NCBI RefSeq assembly: GCF_038396785.1
Contig: NZ_CP151087.1
Location: forward strand, 3,720,001 to 3,784,000
DNA: 64,000 nt
Direction of reading: 5' to 3'
Origin: Sphingobacterium thalpophilum
GTDB taxonomy: Bacteria > Bacteroidota > Bacteroidia > Sphingobacteriales > Sphingobacteriaceae
The notes beneath the pieces are model-generated. The model worked only from the letters and a program-made list of their open reading frames with translations, had not been told where the DNA came from and did not search any database. Positions 46,943-55,108 of the stretch are shown one piece after another; position 1 is the first letter of the stretch; every line of letters begins with the position of its first letter. The translations under genes and the position numbers were made by a program.

Positions 46943-47813
46943 ACTCTTCGTTTTTTTTGGTATCGCCTTATTATCCATTTTTTATGCTTGTGATCCAAAA
47001 CCAAGGGATACGGATTCCAATAGTGATAGAATCGATTCGCTCAATGTGAGAATAGATTCGACCTTGGTGGGAACAGATTCTGTCGCTATTGACTCAATAG
47101 CCGTAAAAGCTCCTAATGGCCAACAGGAAAAAGATGAAATTGACCTGTGGGATCCCACATTATTTGATTCAATCCCCAAATATACCGAAGAACGTTCATT
47201 TAAAATGGATCCTTATCAGGATATCATCAAACGTTACGAGACCGATGATTTTGTTTATTCAGAAAATATTAAAGATCGCGTAGGCGTATTACAGCGCATC
47301 CTTGCGCGGCTCGCGGATTGGATTGGAAGTATCATGCCAGATAATCCGTATAAATTTCGGGAAGAGTTTGGTTATGTATTTGCTTTTTTAGCTGTTATTG
47401 CATTAGCGTTTATCCTTTATAAAGTGCTCTACAACAGAAAACAATATTTTATTAAACATAGTGAAGAGGAGAGTGAACTTGACGTTTTAGCCTATGTGGA
47501 GCGAAACCTGATGAATAGCAACCTGGAGCCTTATATTCAGGAGGCTATCGCCCAAAGGAATTATGCATTGGGTATCCGGTACTTACAGCTATTGAATATT
47601 CAGAAACTAGCGCAATCCGATCATATCAAATGGAAGCTGAGCAAAACGAACGCTGAATTTACACAAGAGATTCAAAACGAGGAGCTCCGTCGTGGATTTG
47701 CGGAATGTACAAGAATATTTGATTACGTCTGGTTTGGTCAATTTGAATTAACAGAGGACAATTTTAGTCAATATCAGCAATTGTTTCACCAATATCAAAA
47801 ACAGATTAAATGA
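46935..47813 (+). CDS. DUF4129-domain membrane protein (lipoprotein signal)
   Basis: A 292-residue protein. The N-terminal signal ends in a lipobox-like FYAC (Cys19). A Ser/Asp-rich stretch follows (IDSLNVRIDSTLVGTDSVAI), then a single TM at ~150-167 (YVFAFLAVIALAFILYKVL). The C-terminal cytosolic helical domain (~180-292) matches DUF4129: AIAQRNYALGIRYLQLLNIQ and YVWFGQFELTEDNFSQYQ. DUF4129 proteins regularly accompany MoxR/DUF58 genes. It ends in ATGA with the next gene (4-nt overlap). Confidence 0.82.
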   Translation: MNRLFVFFGIALLSIFYACDPKPRDTDSNSDRIDSLNVRIDSTLVGTDSVAIDSIAVKAPNGQQEKDEIDLWDPTLFDSIPKYTEERSFKMDPYQDIIKRYETDDFVYSENIKDRVGVLQRILARLADWIGSIMPDNPYKFREEFGYVFAFLAVIALAFILYKVLYNRKQYFIKHSEEESELDVLAYVERNLMNSNLEPYIQEAIAQRNYALGIRYLQLLNIQKLAQSDHIKWKLSKTNAEFTQEIQNEELRRGFAECTRIFDYVWFGQFELTEDNFSQYQQLFHQYQKQIK

Positions 47814-49003
47814 AGGGATCGGTAAAATTTGGATTGATATTATTGACTGTTGTGTTAGTGCTAATAGCTCTTATCGATGCAACAAGTAAGAAACCTATTA
47901 TCTGGGATCGGACTTTTGATGCAAAAGATAAAAATCCTTTTGGCGCTTATGTGCTACGTCAAGAACTAAAGCATATCATTGATCAAAAGAACACAACGAT
48001 TGAGCGACCATTGTATGAATATTTGGACAGTACAAAGAAAACCGACGCTAACTTATTTTTTTACACCTCCTATTTTTCAATGGGTGAAGCCGCGGAAGAT
48101 AAATTACTGGATTATGTAAACCGGGGTGGGAAAGCAATGATTGTAGCCGAGGATATTGATCCTTATCTGTTGGATTCCCTCGGTTTGAAAACAGATAACT
48201 TCTATGGTTTTAAAAAAGGTGTGAATATAAAAAGCCAACTGCGTGTGCGGTTGATGAACGATAACAATAAAATTCATTACAGTAAATCAGATCTTGGCGA
48301 AGTATTCAAAAAACTTCCTAAAAATGCGACCATTTTGGGTGCGATTACCTATAAGGAATTTACGTTACCGAACTTCATAGCGGTTCAATTTGGTAAAGGG
48401 ACATTCTATCTGCACCTGACCCCTGATTTATTTGGAAACTATTACTTGCTGAATTCCGCTTCGCAATATACCTATGTTGCTAAGTCATTATCTTATCTAA
48501 ATGATAAGCCGATCGCTTGGTATGATTTTAAAGCGAATCTGGAGCAATATCGGACACCTTTGCGTGTATTGCTTATGAATGATGGTCTTCGGCAAGCTTG
48601 GTATGTTTTGTTGGCGGGGCTAGTCCTTTTGCTTGTGTTTCGAAGTAGACGTGAGCAGCGGGCTGTGGCGGTCGTGAGCCCAGAACCGAATCTCTCGAAG
48701 GACTTTTGTGGAACCATTGCTACTTTATATTATGAAAATGGCGCACCAGGTAATATGGTTGCAAAAAAAATAGATTACTTCCTGCACGATCTTCGGATGC
48801 GGTTTCATTTGGACACGCTGATGTTGCGGGAAGAAGAGTTCAGTGAGGAACTGGCGGAGCGGGCTGGAGTTCCGCTCGTAGAGACACAGTCATTAATCCG
48901 GCTGATTGTTCGCATGCAAGATGCTAAACAACATGATGTGGCTGATCTCAAAATGATTAACGATACAATAGAAGAGTTTAAACATAAAGCAAAAATGATA
49001 TGA
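47810..49003 (+). CDS. DUF4350-domain membrane protein
   Basis: A 397-residue protein. An N-terminal TM (~6-23, LILLTVVLVLIALIDA) precedes a DUF4350 domain of Rossmann-like shape: NPFGAYVLRQELKHI, LFFYTSYFSMG, LLDYVNRGGKAMIVAEDID. A second TM (~263-279, LAGLVLLLVFRSRREQ) precedes a C-terminal helical domain. This is the standard DUF4350 layout in MoxR operons. Function unknown. It overlaps the flanking genes by 4 nt on each side. Confidence 0.82.
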   Translation: MKGSVKFGLILLTVVLVLIALIDATSKKPIIWDRTFDAKDKNPFGAYVLRQELKHIIDQKNTTIERPLYEYLDSTKKTDANLFFYTSYFSMGEAAEDKLLDYVNRGGKAMIVAEDIDPYLLDSLGLKTDNFYGFKKGVNIKSQLRVRLMNDNNKIHYSKSDLGEVFKKLPKNATILGAITYKEFTLPNFIAVQFGKGTFYLHLTPDLFGNYYLLNSASQYTYVAKSLSYLNDKPIAWYDFKANLEQYRTPLRVLLMNDGLRQAWYVLLAGLVLLLVFRSRREQRAVAVVSPEPNLSKDFCGTIATLYYENGAPGNMVAKKIDYFLHDLRMRFHLDTLMLREEEFSEELAERAGVPLVETQSLIRLIVRMQDAKQHDVADLKMINDTIEEFKHKAKMI

Positions 49004-49989
49004 GTGACTTCGATAAATATATATCTTTTGAAAACCGAATAGATGTCTCGGTTTTATTCGATAAAATGGCACAGGTAAAGTCGGAGGTGAAAAAAGTCAT
49101 CGTTGGGCAGGATCAATTGATTGACATGCTCTTAATCTCGATCTTGGCCTCAGGGCACTCTTTGATCGAGGGCTTGCCCGGGGTGGCGAAAACATTATCC
49201 GCAAAATTGATTGCCAAAACGATTCACAGTGAATTCAAGCGGATTCAATTTACACCGGATTTAATGCCTTCGGATGTAACGGGATCGTCGATACTCGATT
49301 TGAAAAGTAATGAATTTGAATTTCGTCGGGGACCTATTTTTGCAAATATTGTTTTAATCGATGAAATCAATCGTGCTCCGGCAAAGACACAAGCCGCACT
49401 TTTTGAAAGTATGGCGGAGCAACAAGTGTCGGTCGATGGAACGACCTATCGATTGCCAGGACCGTTTGTTGTTTTTGCGACACAAAACCCCATCGAACAC
49501 GAAGGCACCTATCGATTGCCGGAAGCTCAGCTCGATCGTTTCTTGTTTAAGATCAATGTGAATTATCCTGAGCTTGAACAGGAACTGGAAATATTAAAGG
49601 AGCACCATGCCCAAAAAGCAGAGAATAAAGAGGATCAGGTTCAGGCTGTAGTTTCGGCCGCAGAAATTTTAGGATTCCAGAAATTGATCAAATCTATCTT
49701 TGTTCACGAGGAGTTGTTAACTTACATTGCTCAAGTTATTATAAAGACACGAACTAATCCAAGTTTGACACTTGGGGCATCACCGCGGGCTTCTATTGCT
49801 TTGTTGGAATCAGCAAAGGCCTCAGCTGCGTTGACAGGCCGAGACTTTGTTACTCCTGAGGATATTCGGAGGGTGGCATCTGCTGTACTGGGCCACCGTG
49901 TCATGTTGACTCCAGAAAGGGAAATGGAAGGATTTACAACCGCTTATGTCATCGACCAAATCATTAATTCTGTAGAAATTCCAAGATAA
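49000..49989 (+). CDS. MoxR-family AAA+ ATPase
   Basis: A 329-residue AAA+ ATPase of the MoxR type, thought to act as a chaperone that assembles or activates partner proteins. The Walker A is GLPGVAKT (residues 58-65) and the Walker B is VLIDE (118-122) followed by INRAPAKTQAALFE. ATQNPIEHEGTYRLPEAQLDRF holds the sensor 1 region and arginine finger. The C-terminal lid contains LGASPRASIALLESAKA. It overlaps DUF4350 by 4 nt and DUF58 by 1 nt, so all are co-translated. Confidence 0.95.
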   Translation: MSDFDKYISFENRIDVSVLFDKMAQVKSEVKKVIVGQDQLIDMLLISILASGHSLIEGLPGVAKTLSAKLIAKTIHSEFKRIQFTPDLMPSDVTGSSILDLKSNEFEFRRGPIFANIVLIDEINRAPAKTQAALFESMAEQQVSVDGTTYRLPGPFVVFATQNPIEHEGTYRLPEAQLDRFLFKINVNYPELEQELEILKEHHAQKAENKEDQVQAVVSAAEILGFQKLIKSIFVHEELLTYIAQVIIKTRTNPSLTLGASPRASIALLESAKASAALTGRDFVTPEDIRRVASAVLGHRVMLTPEREMEGFTTAYVIDQIINSVEIPR

Positions 49990-51317
49990 TGAATAAATTA
50001 AGGCAGCTTTTTCTAACAAATCAATTCTTCTACACCCTATTAGGTGTAGCAACACTCTTTACATTTTCTTTTTTCGTTAAAGGATTGTTGATTGTGGCTT
50101 GGATTGTTTTTTGGATATGGTTGGCTGTTTTGGCTTTTGATTTTATTGTCTTGTTCTCAGGAAAGGGGCGAATTGAGGTCACAAGGGTATATCCTGAAAA
50201 ATTATCCAATGGCGATGAAAACCCGATGCGTCTGTTTGTGAATTCTTTTTACCCGTTTGGGACAAAAGTGGATATTTTGGAGGAGTTTCCGGTACAGCTT
50301 CAAATTCGGGATAAAGATTTTGCGACAAGTTTGCTGGCCTTTCAGCGCTCGGAAATTTCGTTTTCCTTGCGACCCACACAAAGGGGTGTTTATCAGTTTG
50401 GTCGTTGTATGGCTTTGGTTCAGCGTTTTGGATTTTTCAAAAGAAGGTTTGTTACCAATCAAGAACAGGAAATACCCTGTTATCCATCTTATATTCAACT
50501 CCGAAAATACCAGCTTTTGGCAACAAGTAATCGGTTGAATGAACTGGGGATAAAGCGTATTCGACGGATTGGTTCGGCTATGGAATTTGACCATGTTAGA
50601 GAATATGTACAGGGGGATGACTATCGGCATATGAACTGGAAGGCATCTGCAAAAGTCAAAAAGTTGATGGTCAACCAATATGAAGAAGAGAAATCACAGC
50701 CCATCTATTCTTTTATAGATCTCGGGAGGGCGATGCGCATGCCCTTCAACGACCTGACCTTGTTGGATTACTCCATCAATGCTGCGCTAGTGCTTTCGAA
50801 TGCAACCCTATTGAAGCAAGACCGTGCAGGATTATTGACCTTTTCAAAGGATATAAACGCATTTGTACCAGCTGAGAAAAGAAATAATCAGATGCTTAAA
50901 ATTTCAGAGACGCTCTATCAGGTGTCGACCAAATTTGAAGAATCGGAATTCGGAAAATTATATAGTTATGCCAATGCACATATTAATAAACGTTCGCTTA
51001 TTTTTGTTTATACAAATTTTGAGACCTTAGACTCCTTGAGGCGTCAGATGAATTATCTATCGATGCTCAATAGAAGTCATATTATAGTTGTTGTCGTTTT
51101 TAAAAATGTCGAGGTGGAGGATTTAGCCAAAAGTGCACCGAAAAAAACGATAGACATCTATAATCAAATCATTGCTGAAAAGTTCATCTATGAGAAGCAG
51201 CTAATCGTACAAGAGCTTATCCGTCATGGGTTTCAGACCATTTACACTGCACCAGAAAATCTAACTATCAATTCCATTAATAAATACCTTGAAATTAAGG
51301 CACGTGGTCTTATTTAA
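49989..51317 (+). CDS. DUF58 (vWA-like) protein
   Basis: A 442-residue protein with two N-terminal TM segments (~14-30 and ~33-52), then a cytosolic DUF58 domain. The hallmark EYVQGDDYRHMNWKASAK is present, followed by a vWA-like fold (SFIDLGRAM, DYSINAALVLSNATLL). DUF58 proteins are the usual client or partner of MoxR ATPases. Start and stop overlap TAATG with moxR. It is the last gene of the operon, overlapping the convergent Dabb gene by 8 nt. Confidence 0.92.
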   Translation: MNKLRQLFLTNQFFYTLLGVATLFTFSFFVKGLLIVAWIVFWIWLAVLAFDFIVLFSGKGRIEVTRVYPEKLSNGDENPMRLFVNSFYPFGTKVDILEEFPVQLQIRDKDFATSLLAFQRSEISFSLRPTQRGVYQFGRCMALVQRFGFFKRRFVTNQEQEIPCYPSYIQLRKYQLLATSNRLNELGIKRIRRIGSAMEFDHVREYVQGDDYRHMNWKASAKVKKLMVNQYEEEKSQPIYSFIDLGRAMRMPFNDLTLLDYSINAALVLSNATLLKQDRAGLLTFSKDINAFVPAEKRNNQMLKISETLYQVSTKFEESEFGKLYSYANAHINKRSLIFVYTNFETLDSLRRQMNYLSMLNRSHIIVVVVFKNVEVEDLAKSAPKKTIDIYNQIIAEKFIYEKQLIVQELIRHGFQTIYTAPENLTINSINKYLEIKARGLI

Positions 51318-51714
51318 TAATCGAAGTATCTTTGACCATGACTTTCGTCCAAAGGTGCTGATATTTTTCAATGGCTTTTAAATGGATTGGATGCGTTTCG
51401 TAGATAGTAATATCGTTAAGATCTTTGAATGTCACAATTATGGTATAGTCAAAGCTGTTGTCTACGACAGGTCTCAGGTTTGTCTGCGCCGGAACGCCAT
51501 AATTAAGCGTTTTGATGACGTCGATTTTTCGAAGGTCCTCAAAAAATCCAACAAAATTCTTTTTTTCTTTTTCACTGAGATCTTTTTTTAGCCAAAAATT
51601 GACAACGTGTACAATGGTGCTGGACTCGATAGCCTCATCCGATTGAACTGTATTTGCCCATGTGGGAGCAGTTACGAGCACCATGGGTGCTAGAAGAAAG
51701 TTGCGTCTTTTCAT
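51310..51714 (-). CDS. Exported Dabb (stress-responsive A/B barrel) protein
   Basis: A 134-residue protein. A signal peptide (KRRNFLLAPMVLVTAPTWA) is followed by one Dabb domain: IVHVVNFWLKKDLSEKEKKNF, LNYGVPA, DYTIIVTFKDLNDITIYETHPIHLKAI. The dimeric alpha-beta barrel fold is known from plant stress proteins and olivetolic acid cyclase; bacterial functions are mostly unknown. Start at the ATG at 51714, because it opens the signal peptide. It stands after the metK terminator on the same strand. Confidence 0.82.
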   Translation of the reverse strand: MKRRNFLLAPMVLVTAPTWANTVQSDEAIESSTIVHVVNFWLKKDLSEKEKKNFVGFFEDLRKIDVIKTLNYGVPAQTNLRPVVDNSFDYTIIVTFKDLNDITIYETHPIHLKAIEKYQHLWTKVMVKDTSIIK

Positions 51715-51832
51715 GATTGAACGGTTTAGAAGCTTCAAGATACAAAACCTTCGTGAATTCACCAATAGCAATGACGCTCATTGTGAGAGAAGGGTTTTTG
51801 TGGTTAAGGAAAAATAGACGTTTTCAGCAAAC

Positions 51833-51861
51833 AAAAAAGGGAGACGTTATGCCTCCCTTTT
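51833..51861 (-). terminator. metK terminator
   Basis: On the minus strand AAAAGGGAG pairs with CTCCCTTTT around a 9-nt loop, then T6. It starts 23 nt past the metK stop. Confidence 0.85.
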
Positions 51862-51883
51862 ATATTTTGATAGATGTTGGATT

Positions 51884-53137
51884 CTATATCCCAAACTCTT
51901 CCTTCACTTTATCGATATAATCCAGTTTTTCCCAAGTAAAAAGTTCAACTTCAATTTGCTTTTTCTCGCCAGTTGAGCTTTCGAATTCCTTGGTTACTTT
52001 TCTTGGTGTTCTTCCCATGTGTCCATAGGCTGCAGTTTCTGAATAAATGGGATTTCTCAGACCCAGACGCGTTTCAATTCCGTATGGCGTCATATCAAAT
52101 AAATGTGCGATTTTTTCGGCAATCTGGCCATCGGTCAAATTTACTTTGCTTGTTCCATAGGTATTTACATAAATTCCCATAGGATCTTTTACACCAATTG
52201 CATAGGAAATCTGTACCAGAATTTCATCTGCAACACCTGCTGCCACTAAGTTTTTGGCAATATGGCGCGTTGCGTATGCAGCGGAACGGTCTACCTTAGA
52301 TGGATCTTTTCCTGAGAAAGCCCCTCCACCATGTGCACCTCGGCCGCCGTAGGTATCGACAATGATCTTGCGACCGGTAAGTCCTGTATCTCCGTGAGGT
52401 CCACCGATAACAAATTTTCCAGTTGGATTGATATGAAACTTAATTTCATCGTTAAATAACAACTGAAGTTCTGGTTTCAATTGTGCTTTAACACGTGGAA
52501 TTAAGATCGTTTTGATGTCATGTGTAATTTTATCCAACATAACTTGTTCGGTGTCGAAGTCGTCATGTTGTGTGGAGATTACGATTGCTTCGATTCTTTT
52601 TGGTTTGTGGTCGTCGCTATACTCAAGGGTAACCTGAGATTTTGCGTCCGGGCGCAAATACTTGATTTCGTTATTTTCGCGACGTAGCTCGGCCAACTCA
52701 TAAAGTAAGCGATGCGATAGATCCAATGCCAGAGGCATAAAATTTTCAGTTTCGTTGTTTGCATAACCGAACATGATGCCTTGGTCGCCCGCACCCTGTT
52801 CTTGTCTTGTCTTGCGGTCTACGCCCTGGTTGATATCAGCAGACTGCTCGTGAATCGCCGAAAGAACGCCACAGGAGTTTGCCTCGAACATGTATTCAGA
52901 TTTGGTGTAGCCAATCTTTTGGATCACCGAACGGGCTATTTTCTGAACATCGAGGTATATGTTTGATTTAACCTCGCCGGCAAGAACTACTTGCCCAGTC
53001 GTTACTAGCGTTTCAATAGCGACGCGAGAGTCCTCGTCCCATGCTAAAAAATTGTCTATTAATGCATCTGAAATTTGATCCGCAATTTTGTCTGGATGCC
53101 CTTCAGAAACAGATTCTGACGTAAATAAATAAGCCAT
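51884..53137 (-). CDS. metK: S-adenosylmethionine synthetase
   Basis: A 417-residue enzyme that makes S-adenosylmethionine from methionine and ATP. Family signatures are EGHPDKIADQISDA, GAGDQGIMFGYA and the P-loop-like GGGAFSGKDPSKVDRSAAY. The His of GHPD and the metal-binding residues are intact. Slightly longer than E. coli MetK (384). The 165-nt leader carries a SAM-II-like pseudoknot, which would give feedback control by the product. Confidence 0.96.
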   Translation of the reverse strand: MAYLFTSESVSEGHPDKIADQISDALIDNFLAWDEDSRVAIETLVTTGQVVLAGEVKSNIYLDVQKIARSVIQKIGYTKSEYMFEANSCGVLSAIHEQSADINQGVDRKTRQEQGAGDQGIMFGYANNETENFMPLALDLSHRLLYELAELRRENNEIKYLRPDAKSQVTLEYSDDHKPKRIEAIVISTQHDDFDTEQVMLDKITHDIKTILIPRVKAQLKPELQLLFNDEIKFHINPTGKFVIGGPHGDTGLTGRKIIVDTYGGRGAHGGGAFSGKDPSKVDRSAAYATRHIAKNLVAAGVADEILVQISYAIGVKDPMGIYVNTYGTSKVNLTDGQIAEKIAHLFDMTPYGIETRLGLRNPIYSETAAYGHMGRTPRKVTKEFESSTGEKKQIEVELFTWEKLDYIDKVKEEFGI

Positions 53138-53212
53138 GCTTTACGTAATTTTTAATATTGGATTTGCGCTAGAATGAAATAACAGCAAAGTGATAAGAGC
53201 CGTGATAGCGAA

Positions 53213-53295
53213 GGGTTTTTAGCACTTTTTTACTGTGGTTGCAATCTCCTTGTCGTTGCCTTGTAACGCAACAGCACGCAAATCAGTCCACATTC
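53213..53295 (-). ncRNA. SAM-II-like riboswitch in the metK leader
   Basis: Read on the minus strand, elements occur in SAM-II (H-type pseudoknot) order. P1 5' strand TGTGG (53288-53292); L1 with CTGATTT; P2 5' strand GTGCT; an extra hairpin GTTGC/GCAAC; P1 3' strand CCACA (53234-53238); an A-rich L3; P2 3' strand AGTGC running into GCTAAAAACCC (ends 53213). L1 and GCTAAAAA match the known metX SAM-II aptamer as I remember it. It starts about 15 nt after the promoter and controls metK, which fits. Rfam RF00521 was not run. Confidence 0.6.
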
Positions 53296-53309
53296 TATTT
53301 TTTGTGCGA

Positions 53310-53317
53310 CAAAGCTA
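53310..53317 (-). promoter_or_regulatory. -7 promoter box of metK
   Basis: TAGCTTTG on the minus strand, a perfect TAnnTTTG, with TTT at the -33 place (20-bp spacing). The predicted start near 53305 gives a leader of about 165 nt holding the SAM-II-like element. The 304-bp gap 53138-53441 holds this leader and the dgk-like promoter. Confidence 0.65.
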
Positions 53318-53430
53318 CAATACTTTGAGGATTATTTAAAATCAAATTTATATTTTAACTTTTAAAAGCATAGGGAAGTGCGCTAATTAGTATAAAGATT
53401 ACATTATTTTAAGAAATTGGTAATTTCCGC

Positions 53431-53438
53431 TATCTTTG
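53431..53438 (+). promoter_or_regulatory. -7 promoter box of the diacylglycerol-kinase-family gene
   Basis: TATCTTTG ends 3 nt before the ATG at 53442, so the mRNA should be leaderless. TTT stands at the -33 place. Confidence 0.6.
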
Positions 53439-53441
53439 GAT

Positions 53442-54320
53442 ATGTCAGAACGTAAACAAATACTGTTTGTTATTAATCCTATTTCAGGGGGGAAAAATAA
53501 AACTTCCTTTAAAAAGCAGGTGCTGGATGTGCTTGATCTACAGAAGTTTGATCCTACTTTCCAACAAACGGCGAGACCGAACCATGCTTATGAAATTGGG
53601 CTGAAAGCGATCAAAGAAGGCTATGATGCAGTCATCGCTGTCGGTGGTGATGGGACGATCAATGAATTGGGATCCGCTTTGGTCGGATCTGGAATTCCAT
53701 TGGGGATTATTCCTGAGGGCTCTGGCAACGGCCTAGCGCTCTATCTAGGGGTTCCTATGAATGAAGCGGCTGCAATTCGTCGGATTAATCGTTTTGAGTC
53801 GATTGAGGTTGATTGTGGTTTAATTAACGATAGACGATTTTTTAATATCGCGGGTTTAGGTTTTGATGCTTCCGTGAGTGAAAATTTTGCGAATGAAAAT
53901 ATTCGCGGACCTCTGGGCTATATGAAGTCCGTTTTTAATGTGCTCAGTAAATACCAACCTGCCCATTATAAATTAACGATTGATGGAAAGGTTTACGAAA
54001 GGCAAGCGTTTATGATCAGTGTAGCGAACTCTCCCCAATATGGAAATAATGCCTATATCGCACCACAGGCTTCGGTTAACGATGGCATTTTAGATGTCTG
54101 TATCGTGCACAAGTTTCCACTTTATATTTTGCCAAAGATGATTTTCCATCTTTTTAATAAATCGGCAGATCAATCCAGTTATGTTGAGATCATTCCTGGA
54201 AAGAACATACAGATCGAGATTGATAAGGTGTCACCGGTTCATGTGGATGGAGAACCGATCGAGCTTGGCGATAAACTGGATATTTCCATTATACCAAAAG
54301 CACTAAAGATAATTTGTTAA
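53442..54320 (+). CDS. Diacylglycerol/lipid kinase family protein
   Basis: A 292-residue lipid kinase of the DAGK catalytic-domain family. The NAD-kinase-like fold shows NPISGGKNK, VGGDGTINELGSALV and PEGSGNGLALYLG. The C-terminal beta-sandwich ends HVDGEPIELGDKLDISI. It phosphorylates diacylglycerol, a sphingoid base or a similar lipid; Sphingobacteriaceae make sphingolipids, so a sphingoid substrate is possible but not shown. ATG at 53442 (MSERKQ) is preferred over TTG two codons earlier, which lies inside the -7 box. Confidence 0.9.
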   Translation: MSERKQILFVINPISGGKNKTSFKKQVLDVLDLQKFDPTFQQTARPNHAYEIGLKAIKEGYDAVIAVGGDGTINELGSALVGSGIPLGIIPEGSGNGLALYLGVPMNEAAAIRRINRFESIEVDCGLINDRRFFNIAGLGFDASVSENFANENIRGPLGYMKSVFNVLSKYQPAHYKLTIDGKVYERQAFMISVANSPQYGNNAYIAPQASVNDGILDVCIVHKFPLYILPKMIFHLFNKSADQSSYVEIIPGKNIQIEIDKVSPVHVDGEPIELGDKLDISIIPKALKIIC

Positions 54321-54324
54321 GGTC

Positions 54325-54675
54325 ATGAGCAAAAATAAAAAACAGTCCTACGAGGGCGTAGTATATTCAACAGATGACAGTTTCAGCTATCAGCTGGCTG
54401 ATTTTTTTCAGGAAGCTGATACTTTACCGGTCAACCAGCAAAACTTGAAGGTACAACTGGATCGTAAAATGCGGAAGGGGAAAGTTGTTACGTTGGTTAC
54501 GGGGTTTGTCGGAAAAGCGGAAGATCTAGAAAGCTTAGGTAAATTGTTGAAACAGAAGTGCGGAGTGGGCGGAACGGTAAAAGATGGAGAGATCATCATA
54601 CAAGGAGAGTTCAAACAAAAGATCTATGAGTTGTTACTTAAAGAAGGGTATCGCGTAAAATTAGTCGGTGGTTAA
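54325..54675 (+). CDS. SUI1/eIF1-family translation factor (YciH-like)
   Basis: A 116-residue protein. The SUI1 domain fills the C-terminal two thirds: LDRKMRKGKVVTLVTGFVGKAEDL, LGKLLKQKCGVGGTVKDGEI and IIQGEFKQKIYELLLKEGY. Homologues in E. coli (YciH) and archaea (aIF1) bind the small ribosomal subunit and affect start-codon choice. It follows the lipid-kinase gene by 4 nt, so both share a transcript; the functional link is unclear. Confidence 0.9.
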   Translation: MSKNKKQSYEGVVYSTDDSFSYQLADFFQEADTLPVNQQNLKVQLDRKMRKGKVVTLVTGFVGKAEDLESLGKLLKQKCGVGGTVKDGEIIIQGEFKQKIYELLLKEGYRVKLVGG

Positions 54676-55108
54676 ACAAGTATAACGAGGATATTCGTAT
54701 TAAATCTAATGAATTGTTTATTAGGCAAGTATGGTTTTGGTTAAGACTGTGCGATTGTTTGAAAACATGAGTAATCACTTACTTTTTGTCGTTTAAAATC
54801 CTTGATTTTTTTGCATATCAAAAAAAAAATGGCTTTCATTGTAAAATAATTATTGCGAATAAGCGATTTAGCATAGAGTAGCAATGATTATATAACGGGA
54901 ACTGCTGAGAAAAATAACACGGATTAATGGTGTGTTCAGTTTGAAAAAACAAATTTGATTTTTTTTATATATTTGAGATGAATATTTTAAATTTGACATT
55001 AAATATTAAATTTGCTTTGCAAAATTGGTTTCAAAAGCGAATAAAAGTGCATATAATTTAAACAACATTATATATTTAAACAACAGTAAAAAACTAAAAA
55101 TTAGAAAA
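54676..55108. other. 433-bp gap before exbB: AT-rich promoter region
   Basis: No gene is visible. Two perfect -7 boxes lie here on the plus strand: TATATTTG (54968-54975) and TAAATTTG (55007-55014). Either would give exbB a leader of roughly 90-135 nt that is very A-rich just before the ATG. No clear terminator for the upstream SUI1 gene was found. Confidence 0.5.

Noticed and set aside
55025..55108. 28-residue N-terminal extension of ExbB
   Set aside because: The extension is low-complexity Asn/Lys/Ile from AT-rich leader DNA; the family start and A-rich context fit the ATG at 55109.
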